A stretch of DNA of 64,000 nucleotides from Saururus chinensis (GCA_035235625.1 CP141143.1:40781178-40845177); one strand, 5' to 3'. Numbered from the stretch's first letter, positions 38,501 through 53,500 are shown. The notes: generated by a model from the sequence alone, not told the origin. Numbers and translations: made by a program.

Positions 38501-41500
38501 TCCGATGCGTTCATCATTTAGTGTATTTGATTCATTATTACAAACTTATCAAATGACTATGTATTTATTTTAAACAATTAAATACACATTCATGATGAGC
38601 TTTGGTTCTTTGTTCTAAATCTAGTTAAGTGAAAAAATTATATAGTTAAAGAGGAATGGTCAAATTATGGTATCACTTTGTCCATATGATTCGTTATTAT
38701 AAACATAACAAATGATTGAGAGGTCTCTTTAAACATTAAATAATATAATTATTTGTGCACATTCTTATTGAACTTGGCTTTAGTCGATTAAAATGATATA
38801 AATTGACTAAAAATTGTTTGATTAGTTCATCGGTTGGTATGTTTGTTTCATTCTTAAAATCTTAGCAAATTAGTGATTCGCAACGAGCTTTGGTTCTTTA
38901 TTCTAAATTTAGTTAAGCGAATAAAATTATATATGTTAAGGAAAATGGTCAAATTGTGGTATCGCTTAGTTTATTTGATTTGTTATTACGAACGTAACAA
39001 ATGAATGGGAGGACTTTTTAATTTTTAAATGATACAAATATTTTTAAATATTCATAAGAACTTTGGTTTTGATCGATTAAAAGGATGTAACTTGACCAAA
39101 AGTGGTCCAATCGATTCATTGTTTAGTACATTGGATTTATTCTTACAAACTTAGCAAATCAATACGTAATTATTTAAAATAATTAAATACATTTTTGTGA
39201 CAAGTTTTAGTGTTTTGTTCTAAATTTAGTTAAGTGATTGAAATCATACAAGTTAAGGAATAATGGTCAAATTGTGGTATCACTTTATTTGTTTAATTCA
39301 TTATTATGACAGTAACAAATATATGGGACATCTATTTAAACATTAAACGATATAAGAATTTGTGCATATTCTTAATAAACTTTGGTTTTAATTAATTAAA
39401 AGGATGTAACTTGACCAAAAGTCATTCGACTAGTTCATTGTTTAGTGTATTTGATTCATTCTTACAAACATTGCAAATAAGTACGTATTTATTAAAAATA
39501 ATTAAATACACATTCGTGATGAGGTTTGGTGCTTTGTTCTAAATCTTGTTAAGCGAATGAAATCATATAAGTTAAGGTAGAATGGTCCAATTGCAGTATC
39601 ACTTTCTCAATTTAATTCATGATTATGAAAGTAACAAATTAATAAGAAGCTCTCTAGACATTAAATGATAAAATGATTTATGTACATGCTCAACGAACTT
39701 CGGTTTTAATTGATTAAAAAGATATAACTTGATGAAAGTAGTCTAATTGGTTTGTTACTTAGTGCATTTTATTCATACTTACAAACTTAGAAAATGAGTA
39801 CGTATTTTTTTTAAGATTTAAATACATATTTGTGATGAGCTTTGGTCTTTGTTAAGCGAATGAAATCATATAAGTTAAGGTAGAACGGTCCAATTGCAGT
39901 ATCACTTTCTCAATTTAATTCATGATTATGAAAGTAACAAATTAATAAGAAGCTCTCTAGACATTAAATAATAAAATGATTTATGTACATGCTCAACGAA
40001 CTTCGGTTTTAATCGATTAAAAAGATATAACTTGATGAAAGTGGTCTGATTGGTTTGTTACTTAGTGCATTTTATTCATACTTACAAACTTAGAAAATGA
40101 GTATGTATGTTTTTTAAGATTTAAATACATATTTGTGATGAGCTTTGGTGCTTTGTTATAAATTTAGTCAAGTGCATGAAATCATATATGTTAAAGAAGA
40201 ACTGTCAATTTGTGGTAGAACTTTGTCAATTTCAATCATTATTTCGAACATCAACAAATGAATAGGTGCTCTCTTTAAACTTTAAACGATATAAAGATTT
40301 GTGCATATTCATAATGGACTTCGGTTTTGATTGATTAAAAGGATGTAACTTTAACGAAAGTGGTCTAATTGGTTTGTCGTTTAGTGCGTTTGATTCCATC
40401 TTAAAAACTTAGCAAATGAATTCGTATTTATTTAAAATAATTAAATACACTTTTATGATGAGGTTTGATGCTTTGTTCTAAATCCAGTTAAACAAATAAA
40501 ATCATATAAGTGAAGGAAGAACGGTCAAATTGTGTTATCTCCATTTGATTCATTATTACGAATATAACAAACAAATGGGAAGACTTTTAAAGCTTTAAAC
40601 AATAAACGATTTACGCACATTCTTAACTAACTATGGTTTTAATTGAATAAAGGATATAACTTGACCAAAAGTGGTCTGATTGGTTCATCGCTTAGTGCAT
40701 TTAACTCATTCTTACAAACTTAGTAAATAAGTATGTATTTTTTTAAAAGAATTAAACACACATTCATGGAAGGTTTTAGTGCTTTGTTAAAAACATAGTT
40801 AAGCGAATGAAATGACGTAAGTTAAGGAAGAATGGTTAAATTCTTTTATCACTTTGTCCATTTCATTCGTTATTACAAATGTAACAAATAAATGGGAGGT
40901 CTCCTTAAACCTTAATTGATATAAAGATTTGTGTATATTCTTAACGAACTTCAGTTTTGATCAATTAAAAGGATGTAACTTAACCAAAAGTGGTCCTATT
41001 GGTTTATTATTTATTGTGTTTTATTCATTCTTACAAACTTAACAAATGAGTACGTATTTATTTAATAAATTTATATACACATTCGTGACGATCTTTGGTG
41101 CTTTGTTCCAAATCATGTTAATCGAATAAAAGCATATAAATTAAGGAAGAATGGTCCAATTGTGGTATCACTTTCTCTATTTGATTTGTTATTACGAACA
41201 TAATAAATTAATGGGAGGTCCCTTTTAACATTAAGCAACATACTAATTCGTGCACATTTTTAAAGAACTTCAGTTTTAATCAATTACAAATATATAACTT
41301 GACCAAAAGTGGTCCAATTGGTTCCTCATTTAGTGCATTTCATTCATTCCTTATGATATCGCTTTGTCAATTTGATTTGGTATTACGGACATAACAAATA
41401 AATGGGATGACTCTTTTAACTTTAAACAATATAACGATTTGTGCACATTTGCAATGAACATTAGTTTTGATAGATTAAAATGTAATAAGTTTATGAAAAT

Positions 41501-42141
41501 TAATCTGATTGGTTCATTGTTTAGTACATTTTATTCTTCCTTACAAACTTAGCAAATGAGAATGTATTTATTTAAAATAATTAAATACAAATTCATGATA
41601 AGCATTAATGGTTTGTTCTAAATATAGTTAAGTGAATGAAATAATATAACTGAAGGAAGAACAGTCAAATTTTGCTATTACTTTGTCCATTTTATTTGTC
41701 ATTACGAACACAAGAAATGAATTAGAGGACTCTTTATAATTTAAATGATATATCTATTTGTGCACATTTTTAACAAACTTCGGTTTTAATCGATTAAAAA
41801 GATATAACCTTACCAAAAGTAGTTTGATTGGTTCCTTAGTTAATGCATTTGATGGATTCTTACAAACATGGCAAATGAGTACATATTTATTTAAAATAAT
41901 TGGATACACATTCGTGACGAACTTTGGTGCTTTGTTTTAAATCTAGTTAAGCGACTAAAATCGTATAAGTTAAAGAAGAATGGTCAAATTGTGGTATTAC
42001 TTTGTCCATCTGATTTGTTATTATGAACATAACAAATGAATGGGAGAACTACTTTAATTTAAAATGATATAACAATTTGTGCATATTCTTTACAAACATC
42101 GGTTTTAATCGGTTAAAAGGATATAACTTGACCAAAAGAGG
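35485..42141 (-). repeat. Satellite array, orientation B
   Basis: About 21 monomers of the same ~315-bp satellite lie in reverse complement, with GACCAAAAGTGGTC, TTTTAATCGATTAAAA and GGGAGGTCTCTTTAAA blocks in inverted order. A truncated monomer near 41350 joins CATTCATTCC directly to TTATGATATCGCTTTG. A very recent monomer duplication lies at 39560-40160. The array ends in AGAGG (42137-42141), the target site of the next LTR. Confidence 0.95.
39560..40165 (-). repeat. Recently duplicated 303-bp satellite monomer
   Basis: CAATTGCAGTATCACTTTCTC begins at 39588 and again at 39891, a 303-bp period. The two copies share private variants (AAGAAGCTCTCTAGACATT, TACATGCTCAACGAAC) and differ at only a few positions, while other neighbouring monomers differ at many. 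One copy carries a deletion in the CTTTGTTCTAAATC block at about 39850. Confidence 0.9.
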
Positions 42142-44622
42142 TGTAACATCCCTAATCCCTAATCGTAAGTAATTTATTTCTTCTTGTATGTGTATGTTTC
42201 ATTGCTCAGTTGACTAAAATAGTTTGATTAGCCTAACTATGATAACCAAATAGGGTAAGGGGCCTGGCCTTAGAATGAAGGGGGCCACTTGACAATTGTG
42301 TGCTCTAGCCTAGGATAGAGGTGACCACATTATTAATTAGGGGTCCAACCTTGTTAATGAGGGGACCAATGTGTCTATAGGGGGTTTGGCTCTCTAGGAA
42401 TAGAATTTGAGAGAGAGAGGGTCCAATTGAATGAGGAAAAAGTTGGGAGAAGTATACTTGGGGCAACTCCTAGAAGATAGGGTGTGGTCCTAGATTGTAG
42501 GGACAACCCCTAGAAAATAGGAGGATTGCTATGCAAGGCTTACGAGGGGTGGAGGCATAGGGTTTTCTTTGGTTCGGCCCTCTCTTTCTCCCCTTTCTCC
42601 TCTTCTCCTATTTATTCCATCCAAAAAACACATACCTTCGGCCAATAACTTGTGGAGGGGGAAAGTCAACACCTTTGCACAGTTTAGAGGAAGAGGCATA
42701 GGAGTGAGGCAGAAAGCTTTTGAGGCAGGCTAGTAGAGGTAGGATGTACTTTTTATACCCATAATCTTGCTGATTTGGATGATATATTCCAGCCCTACTT
42801 GGACCCCAATGATGCTTGATTTTTTATTTCATAATTAAGCCTAATTCAATCTCTTATGATTTAGATTTGATCCATGATTATCAGCCCTAGTTTGTGTTAT
42901 ACTCTTGCTAATTTGATCCATGATTTTCAGCCCTAGTTTGTATTATACTTTTACTGATTTGATCCATGATTATCAGCCCAAGTTTGTGTTATACTTTTGC
43001 TGATTTGATCCATAATTTTCAGCCCCAGTTATTGGATTATATTACTGATTTCATCAATAGGATTTAGCCCTAATTCGTACCACTATATTGATGATTACAC
43101 CAATATATTTTAGCCCCAATTCATGCCACTATATTACTAAATTGACTATGAGTTTTAGCCAAATTCAATTTATTACCTTGCTAAATTGATTGTGAGTTTT
43201 AGCCCCAATTCAATTTATTACCTTACTGAATTGATTATGAGTTTTAGCCCTAATTCATGCCAATACTTTGCTTCATTTGATTGTAAGATTTAGCCCTAAT
43301 TCATGCCAATACTTTGTTGTAGTATTTAGCCGTAATTCATGCCATTACCTTGCTAGATTTGATTGAATGTTTCTGCCTTTATTAGTGTCATTCTCTTGCT
43401 GATTATATCAATTTGCTTCAGCCCCAATTCGGTGCATTGACATGTTGAATTAGGTTATTCTATCTTAGCTTTGATTTGAGTTATGTCTTGTTGAATTAGG
43501 TTATTCCATCTCAGCCTCAATTTGATTGATTATCATGCTAAATGTTGTTAGTTATTTTAGCCTGATTCGTTATGTTAGTTTGTTGATTTAATCAGTTCAT
43601 CTCAGAACCAATCTTATTTGTTATCTTGTTGATTAGGCTCACATGTCTCTTCCCTAAATTAGCATGTCATCATGCTAATTATGTCAGTCGAGTACATGCA
43701 TAATATTATGTGATTAGTCTTTAATCCCTTTGCCTCATGTGCCTACAAGAGACAGAGTTTGAGTAAGCTCACCATAGTAGCCATGGCCGCACTTTAGGCC
43801 CATGTGGCCTCTGCTCTTTTGGGACATTGGTTCCCTAGTCTTTGAGCACTTCACATGCATCTAGGTTTTTGAGCATCATGGAAGGCTCATCTACCTTCGG
43901 CCAATGTGTCCATGAGCATAGTTGGTACCTACATCTATAGGCCCATGGCTGATCCAAGTGAATATTTAGGGATATTAGGGTTTACTGTTAGTATATAGTT
44001 ACTCCTTTGAGCGGGAGTCGATATTCTGGTAGCAATAAGTAAATTGTTTCCTTGGCAGAGTCTACTTTCATTTGGGTTGTTTGGTCCTTTATTAGTTAGA
44101 GGTCAGACCCTATGAGTTATGGTTAAATTCAACACTCAGTGTCTTATAAATTATTTGACATGTGTTACCGACTATTGGTTTGTAGTTCATTGTCTAATGA
44201 TCTCTGTTGTTTTTTATATCCATCTTATTGGTATGACTATGAGTGATTTTTCATGCATCTTACTAAGTATTAGTGGAAATACTCTCACATCTCTACAATG
44301 GGGTTTAGCTCCCGATTCATAGTAACAAGGTTTCTTAGTAGGCAATACACAGTGCTAGCAAGGTAGATTTTTGAAGTTATTAGGGCATTAGACTTTATTT
44401 CCATGTTGATCGCAATAAGGCACTATGTTTCCTAGAATATTAGTTTATGTTATTTCATTATGTTAATGTACTTGCACATGGCTGAGCTATGATCATGGAT
44501 TTATGAGTATCATATTTCATTAGGTAATGTATTTAATGTTTTGTGATCCTTGGCTATGTTAAAGAACACATTAAGTTTACATTGCTTTTATGTTTTTGTG
44601 AATTAAAACCGAGGGTGTCACA
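42142..44622 (+). mobile_element. Solo LTR, 2481 bp (Ty3/gypsy chromovirus-like)
   Basis: It starts TGTAACATCCC and ends GGGTGTCACA, with perfect 5-bp target duplications AGAGG at 42137-42141 and 44623-44627. There is no primer site, coding region or second LTR, so it is a solo LTR. The TGTAACATCCC..GGGTGTCACA end pair is typical of long chromovirus (Tekay/Del-type) LTRs, an assignment from memory. It contains its own minisatellite. The good target duplication shows the insertion arrived whole and lost its interior by LTR recombination. Confidence 0.88.
42867..43370 (+). repeat. ~46-bp minisatellite inside the solo LTR
   Basis: TTGATCCATGATTATCAG-type units begin at about 42867, 42913, 42959 and 43005, spaced 46 bp. 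More diverged units with TTTAGCCCTAATTCATGCC continue to about 43370. The block is internal to the LTR, so it is a feature of the element and not of the genomic satellite. Confidence 0.75.
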
Positions 44623-44886
44623 AGAGGTGCAATTGGTTCGTTGTTTATTTAAAATAAGTAGCTACACATTCGTGACGAGCTTTAGTGCATTGTTCTAAAT
44701 CTCGTTAAGTGAATGAAATCATATAAGTTAAGGGAGAATGACCAAATTGTGCTATTATTTTGTCCATTTGATTCGTTATTACAAGCACAACAAATATTTG
44801 GAAGGTTTCTTTAAACTTTAAAGGATATAATGATTTGTACACATTCTTAACAAACTTTGGTTATAATCAATTACTAGGATATAATT
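44623..44886 (-). repeat. Satellite array, orientation B (short segment)
   Basis: Less than one monomer (264 bp) lies between two LTR insertions. It continues the register broken at 42141 and ends in AGGATATAATT before the next insertion. Confidence 0.9.
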
Positions 44887-47546
44887 TGTAATGCCCAGGC
44901 ATCCACCCAACCCGAGCCGGACCCGATCCATGCAGAGCTCAGTGCACATGACAGTGATGATGTATTGATCTATGCGGAAGACTTAACCCCTCATACAGGT
45001 GAATCATTACGGAGTAGCGCACCATACACTTTGTACAAAAAGAAATGAGGTAAAAATAAAGGACAGCACATAACAATTAGTCCTCACAAAACACCCACAT
45101 ACTTAAGTCACTAGGCCCTCTCACAGCTTAAGTCATAAAGATAACATGAGTCAAGGGGCCAAATTGGCGAGTAAAGTATGTAACAAAAACAACATGACAT
45201 AAAACTCAAGATAACAAACAACATAATGTGCATGTAACACAAGGTCTCTAGGCATCCTCTTCTATGCCAAACCATCCACCACCCCCTCTTCATATGGGAA
45301 TCCTGATCACATGGATGTCACACTATGCAGCCAAAAACAAAAACATAAGAGAAAGAGGGGTGAGTAAAAATACTCAACATGGTTTTATATTACGATAGGA
45401 TAAATCTACAATCATCATAGACATTTCACATGGAGTTCATCACATAAGCACACCCATTCATCATAGAACATTTACATAACATGTGCATCTCTATGTCATG
45501 ACTACTCATCATATACACTTATTCATGATATCATCAACATATCTCCTACATACCATTCTACATGACATACAATAATATCATCTCATTCATTATTTATTCT
45601 CAATGTATACATTCATCTTTCATAACAGTGTCTCAAAACACACTATCGATAGCATGCATAACTATTCTCAATTATAATCATCCCCCTGCAAGAAAAGTAT
45701 CTCTAACACACTAACCATAATCTTGAATACTAATTCTCAATCATAAGCATTCATCCTTAATGAAAAGTGCCTCTAACACACTAACCATAATCATGCATAA
45801 TCATTCTTAATCATATGCATTCACCCTACATGAAAAGTATGTCTAACACACTAACCGCAATCATGCATAATTATTCTCAATCATAAGCATTCACCCTGCA
45901 TGAAAAGTGTCTACTAACCACAATCATGCATAATTATTCTCAATTGTAAGCATTCCCCTGCATGTAAAGTGTCTCTAACATACTAACCACAATCAACGAT
46001 GGTTAATGTCTCATAAGGCAGAGAGAATAAATATACTCCTCAAGGCAGAAACCCCCGAGTAACCTAATACTAAATAAGCCTGTTCCTCAAGACTAAAGCC
46101 CTCGAGCAACCCCTGCCCATCAAGACTAAATTCACAAGCAGCCCTGCTTATCAAAACCGAAATCCCAAGCATCCCTGCTTGTTAGGACAGAAATCCCAAG
46201 AAACAATTTGTGGTAAACCGGTGCACTCGGACAAACCAGTTGGATTCTCAGGGTCTAGATAATTTCAATAATTTAATCTCCATATAGAATTGTCATTCTT
46301 CTCAATCTGGGGAGGAAAACCCTTCCTCAAAGGAATGTAAAACATCGTCTTTTCGGATGTAAAACTCAATCGATAATCCTCCAATTGATTAATTGGAAAG
46401 CAATATCACCTAATTGCATCTAAACGATCAATCACGATTAAATTCGATAAATCTTATCCATAAAACCCTTTTTATGATACATTCAACATGGTACATACGT
46501 GAGGAACACTACATGAATCCGAATACATGAGACATGCTCCAATCAGTACATATGTGCAACATTCTAAATCCATATGTTTCAAATAATTACCACAATTACC
46601 TCCACAAGTGCGTGCATAGCAATAGTGTTCAAATCTAAGCATAAACATATGCATCATGAATGTTTGTCGTCATAATACAAATAAGCTCTCATGATTTTAT
46701 TATGGTTCTCTTTTACTGAAATCATGAATAAAGTCCGGTAAAAACCTTGAAAAGCACAAGTCCAAGCCAATTACAACTTTATGCCTGGCTTAGGTAGGCA
46801 TCATCATCACTACACTTAAGCTAAACATGGAAATATAGTTCACCCATAATTAGCACAACATTTGTAAGTATACTTGCCCATTCTCATACTTTAAACTTGT
46901 TGGAATCATGAATAAAACATGGAGAATCATCAAACATGAATTTAGGATAAGGAGAATATCGTGTTGAAATTCAATAGCATGTAACCAATTTCATACTTGA
47001 ACAACCTCATAGCTTTCAAGATAATATTGATGCCTCCACAATAGTATTTTCAAGTAAAAATAACTCATCATAACCATAACAAATGATATTTAAGAAGAAG
47101 AACATGGAAAATGACAAAATACACAAAATGGCAAAAACTGTTGTATGGCCGTTTGATCAGCTAGATGGCTGTTTGAACGCTTGGCAATTCAATCGGCCAA
47201 ACAACCATTCAATTGCTAGGCCGTTCGAATGCCTGTACAGTCAAATCTGGTTCATCTTCAATCTTGTGAACCCAGAACCAAAAATATACAAAATTGACAA
47301 GAACAACCCAATATCACTTCTAAACATCATAATATTGAAATATAAGCTTAAGACATGATAGATCTAGTCATTTTACATCTAAATCAAAAGAAAATCACTG
47401 AAAAGATCATGCTTTACCTAACTCACCATTAAAGTTCAACATTAAGAAAACTCATATAAACCATTCCAAACTTCAAATCCGAGACATAAACCCATTTCAA
47501 AAGAAAAACCCTTACCTTCAGTGAGATTTTGGTCCAAAATCAAAAC
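44887..47546 (-). mobile_element. Truncated inverted LTR, family A
   Basis: The left edge reads TGTAATGCCCAGGC, so on the reverse strand the LTR ends GGGCATTACA. The sequence matches the reverse complement of about 24760-27403. Shared landmarks are GGGTCTAGATAA with ACTCGGACAAACCAGTTGG (46215-46270, versus 26500-26550) and the GCCGTTTGATC / GTTCGAAC repeats (47150-47240, versus 25060-25160). The right edge stops where the other copy has ACTGAAGG at about 24775, so roughly the first 800 bp of the LTR are missing. No target duplication is visible. No coding region is found; the ORFs at 46472-46657 and 47083-47358 are incidental. Confidence 0.8.
45657..45995 (-). repeat. ~70-bp minisatellite in the family A LTR
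   Basis: CTCTAACACACTAACC-type units begin at about 45701, 45771 and 45841, spaced 70 bp, with shortened copies near 45910 and 45973. Each holds ATCATGCATAAT and CATAAGCATTC. The copy inside the virus (about 26640-26770) has fewer units, so the copy number varies between family members. Confidence 0.8.
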
Positions 47547-50500
47547 TTCAAATGATATAATAATTTGTGCACATTCTTAACAAACTTCGGTTTTAATCGA
47601 TTAAAATGATATAACTTGACCAAAAGTATTCGGATTGGTTGATCATTTTGGGCATTTTATTCATTCATGACGAGCTTCGGTGTTTTGCACTAAAGCTAGT
47701 CATGCGAATGACATCATACAAGTTAAGAAAGAACAGTCAAATTGTGGTTTTACTTTATCCATTTGATTCATCATTACGAAAGTAACTAATTAATTGATGG
47801 TCTATTTAAACTTCAAATGAAAGAACAATTTGTGCACATTCTTAACAAACTTTAGTTTTAATAGAAGGATATACTTGATCAAGAGTGGTTGATTCATTCA
47901 TCATTTAGTACATTTGATAAATTCATTCAAAATTAGCATATGAGTACGTATTTATTGAAAATAATTAAATACACATTCGTGATGAGATTTTGGATTTTGT
48001 TCTAAATCTAGTTAAGTGAATAAAATTATTTAAGTTAAGGAAGAATTGTCAAATTGTTGTATCACTTTGTGCATTTAGTGCATTTGTGAACATTCTTAAA
48101 GAACTTCGATTTTAGTCAATTAAAAGGATATAACTTGACAAAAAGTGGTCTAATTAGTTCGTTATTTAATGCATTTGATTGATTCTTACAAACTTTGCAA
48201 ATGAGAACATATTTATTAACAACAATTAAATAAACATTCATGGCAAGCTTTGGCGCTTTGTTCTAAATTTACTTAAGATAATGAAAGCATATAAGTTATG
48301 GAAGAACAGTCAAATTCTGGTATCACCTTGTCCATCTATTTCATTATGACGAATGTACCAAATGAATAAGAGGTCTTCTTCAATTTTAAATGATATAACG
48401 ATTTGTGCAAATTATTAACAGACTTCGATTAAATGGATATAACTTGACAAAAAAGTGGTCTGATTGGTTAATTGTTTAGTACATTTGATTCATTCTTACG
48501 ACCATAGTAAATGAGTACATATTTATTTAAATTAATTAAAAATACATTCATGACAAGCTTTGGTACTTTCTTCTAAATTTAGTTAAACGAATAAAAGCAT
48601 ATAAGTTAAAGTAGAATGGTCAAATTCTGGTATCACTTTGTATATTTAATTCATTATTATGAACATAATAAATAAATGAGAGGTTTCTTAATACTTTAAC
48701 TAATATAATGATTTGAACTCATTCTTAACAAACTTTGGTTATAATCGATTAAAAGGATATAACTTGACCAAAAGTGGTCTAATTGGTTTGTCATTTATTG
48801 TGCTTGATTCATTCTTACTATCTTAGTAAATTAATAAGTATTTATTTAAAGAAATGAAATACACATTCACGACAAGCTCTGGTGCTTTGCTCTAAATTTA
48901 ATTAAGCAAGTAAATTAATACAAGTTAAGGCAGAATAGTCAAATTAGCATATCGCTTTGTCTATTTGATTTGTTATTATGAATATAAGAAATGAATAAGA
49001 AGACTCTTTAAACATTAACTGATGTATCGATTTCTTCAAATTCTTAAGAAACTTTGGTTTTAATCAATTAAAATGATATAACTTTATGAAAAGTGGTCAG
49101 ATTGGTTCATCATTTAATGTGTCAGCTGCGCTCTCACACAAATAAGTACATATTTGTTTAAAATAAATAAATACTCATTCGTGACAAGCTTTCGTCTTTT
49201 GTTCTAAATCTTGTTAAAAGAATGAAATCAAAAAAGTTAAGGAAGAACGGTCAAAATGTGGTATCACTTTGTCCATTTGATTCGTTATTACAAACATATC
49301 AAATGAATAAGAGGTTCTTTAAACTTTCAATATTATAATGATTTGTTCAAATTCTTGACAAATTTCGGTTTTAATCAATTAAAAGCAAATAACTTGACCA
49401 AAGTGGTCCAATTGGTTCGTCTTTTAGTGCGTTTGATTCAATCTTATGAATATAGTAAATGAGTATATATTTATTTAAAACAATATAATACACATTTGTG
49501 TTGAGCTCTAGTGATTTGTTCTAAATCTAGTTTAGTAAATGAAATCATATTAGTAAAGGTAGATCAGTCATATTGTAGCATCACTTTGTTTAATTGAATC
49601 GTTATTATAAATATAACAAATGAATGAGGGGTTTCTTAGTACTTTAAATAATATAATGATTTCAACTCACTCTTAACAAACTTCGGTTTATTTCGATTAA
49701 AAAATATAACTTGATAAAAAGTGGTCTCATTGGTTTGTCATTTAGTAAGTGTAATGCATTCTTACAAACTTAAAAAATAAGTACATATTTATTTAAAATA
49801 ACTAAATATATAGTCGTGACAAATTTTTGTGCTTTGTTCTTAATTTATTTAAATAAATGAAATCATACAAGTAAAGGAAGAATAGTCAAATTGTGCTATT
49901 ACTTTGTTTATTATATTCGTTATTACGGACGTAACAAATGAATAGGAGGTCTCATTAAACATTAAATGATGTAATGATTTGTGAAAATTCTTAATGAACC
50001 AAAGTTTTAATCATTTAAAAGGATATAACTTGAGCAAAAGTGGCCTTACTGTTCATCGTTTAGTGCATTTTTTCATTCTTGCTAAGTTAATAAATAATTA
50101 CATATTTATTTATAACAATTAAATATACATTTGTGACAAGCTTCAGTGCTATGATATAAATCTAGTTAGGCAAATAAAATCATATATATTAAAGAAGAAC
50201 GGTCAAATTGTGGCATTACTTTTTCCATTTGATTCATTATTATGAATATAACAAATTAATAGGAGGATACTTTAAATCTTAAATAATTTAACGATTTGTG
50301 CACATTCTTAACAAACTTCGGTTTTAATCGATCAAAAGGGTATAACTTGACCAAAAGTGGTCTAATTGATTTGTCATTTATTTCGATTGATTCATCATTT
50401 CGTACATTTGTTACATTGTTATGAACACAGCAAATCAGTATGTGTTTACTTAAAATAACTAAATACACATTCATGACGAGCTTTGGTACTTTGTTCTAAA

Positions 50501-53500
50501 TCTAGTCAAGTAAATGAAATTATTTAAGTTTAAGAAAAACGGTCAAAGGGAGGTATCACTTTGCGCAATTGATTCATATTTACAAGCATAACAAATGAAT
50601 TGTAGGTATATTTAAACTTTAAATAAGATAACAATTTGCCCACATTCTTAAAGAATTTCTATTTTAATCGATTAAAATGATATAACTTGACCAAAAGTGG
50701 CCTGATTGGTTCGTTGTTTTGTGTTTTTTATTCATTCTTATGAACTTAGCAAATAAGTACGTATTTATTTAAAATAATTAAATACACATTCGTAATGAGT
50801 TTTAGTGCTTTGTTCCAAATTTTGCTAAGTTAATGAAATCATATAATTTAATGAAGAACAGTCAAATTGTTATGTCACTCTGTATATTTAACTCGTTATT
50901 ACGAACGTATCAAATTAATAGGAGGTCTCTTTAATGTTTAAATGCAATAACAATTTATATAAATTCTTAATGAACTTTAATTAAAAGGATATAACTTGAC
51001 CAAAAGTGTTCCAATTGGCTTATTGTTTAGTGCGTTTGACGCATTTTTATGAACTTAGTAAATCAGTACGTATTTATTTAAAATAATTAGATAGACACTT
51101 GCGATGAGCTTTCATGCTTTATTCTAATCTAGTCAAATGAATGAAATCTTATAGGTTACGAAAGAATGGTCAAATTCTAGTATCACTTTGTTCATTTGTT
51201 TCATTATTACTAATGTAACAAATCTATAGGAGGAGACTTTAAACTTTAAAGTATTTACCCATTTGTACATAGTCATAACAAACTTCGGTTTTAATCAATT
51301 TAAAGGATAAAACTTGACCAAAAGTTGACCAATTCGTTCATCGTTTAGAGCATTTGATGCATTCTTACGAACTTAGCAAATAAGTACATATTTATTTAAA
51401 ATAATTAAATATAAATTTGTGATGAGCACTAATGTTTTTTTCTAAATTTGTTAAGCAAATAAAATCAAATAAGTTAAGGAACAACCATTAAATTGTGGTA
51501 TCACTTTGTCTATTTAATTCATTATTACGAACATAAAAAATGAATAAGAGGTCTTTTTAAACTTTAAATGATATAACGATTTGTTCAAATTCGTAACAAA
51601 CTTCAGTTTTTATCGATTAAAAAAATATAACTTGACCAGAAGTAGTCTGATAGGTTCGTCGTTTAGTACACTTGATACATTCTTACAAACTTAGCAAATG
51701 AGTACATATTTATTTAAAATAATTAAATACACATTTGTGGCGAGCTTTTGTGTTTTGTTCTAAAACTAGTTAAACAAATGAAACCATATAATGAAGGATG
51801 GCCAAATTGTGCTCTTACTTTCTACATTTAATTCGTCATTACAAACTTAACAAATAAATTTGAGGTCTCCTTAAACTTTAAATAATATAATGATTTCTAA
51901 ACATTCTCAACGAACTTTGGCTTTAATCGATTAAAAGGATATAACTTGAAAAAAATGGTCCAATTAGTTCGGCATTTATTCCAATTTGTTTATTCTTAAT
52001 AACTTAGTAAATTTGTATGTATTTATTTAATAAAATTAAATACATATTCATGACGAGATTTAGTGCTTCTTTCTAAATTTAGTTAATTAAATAAAATCAC
52101 ATAAGGTAAGAAAGAACAGTCAAATTGTGGTATCACTATATCTATTTGATTCTTTATTGCGAACGTAACAAATAAAATGGAGATCTCATTTAACTTTAAA
52201 CAATATAATGATATGTGTATATTTTCAAAGAAGTTTTAATTGATTAAAATGATATAACTAGGCCAAAAGTGGTCCGATTAGTTTGTCATTTAGTATTCAT
52301 TATTCACTCCAACCAACTTAGCAAATTAGTGTGTATTTATTTAAAATAATTAAATACACATTTGTGACAAACATTGGTACTTTATTCTAAACCTAGTTAA
52401 GCGAATGAAATCATTGAAGTTTAAGAAGAACTGTCAAATTTTGGTATCACTTTGGAAATTTTGATTCGTTATTATGAATGTAACTAATGAATGGGAGATC
52501 TATTTTAACTTTAAATGATATAACATTTTGTACACATTAATAACGAACTTCAATTTTAATCAATGAAAAGGATATAACATGACCAAAAGTGGTCCGATTA
52601 GTTTGTCTTTTAGTGCGTTTGATTCATTCTTATGAACTTAGCAAATGAGTATGTATTTATTTCAAATAATTAAATACACATTAGTGACAATCTTTGGTGC
52701 TTTGTTCTAAATCTAGTTAGGGAATAAAAATATATAAGTTAAGAAAGAACGGCCAAACTGTGCTATTACTTTGTCCATTTGATTCGTCATTACAAACATA
52801 AAAAATGAATAAAATGTCTGTTTAAACTTTAAATGATATAATAATTTGTGCATATTCTTAACAAACTTTGGTTTTAATTGATGAAAAGGAAATAACTTGA
52901 CTAAAAGTGGACTGATTCATTTGTCATTTAGTGCCTTTGATACATTCTTACAAACTTCACAAATGACTACGCATTTATTTAAAATAATTATATACATATT
53001 CATGACGAGCTTAAGTACTTTATTTTAAATCTAGTTAAGCAAATGATGTCACATAAGTTAAGGAAGAATGGTCAAATTGTGGTATAACTTTGTCCATTTG
53101 ATCCGTTACTACAAACTTAACAATTGAATGCAAGGTTTCTTTTGACATTAAACGATATAACTATTTGTGCATATTCTTAACGAATTTTGGTTTTAATCAA
53201 TTAAAAAATTATAACATGACAAAAAGTAGTATGATTTGTTCATCATTTAGTGCAATTGATTCTTTCTTACGAACTTTGCAAATGAGTACGCATTTATTTA
53301 AAATAATTAAATACACAATCGTGTAGATATTCTGTGGTTTGTTCTAAATAGAGTTGAGTGAATGAAATAATATAAGTGAAGGAAGAATGGCCAAATTGTG
53401 TGACTACTTTGTACATTTGATTCGTCATTACCAACACAACGAATGAATAAGAGGACTCTTTAAATTTTAAATTAAATAACATTTGGTTCACATTTTTAAT

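Noticed and set aside
44119..44322. 67-codon ORF within the solo LTR
   Set aside because: It is isolated, inside an LTR, with no motif or neighbouring coding sequence.
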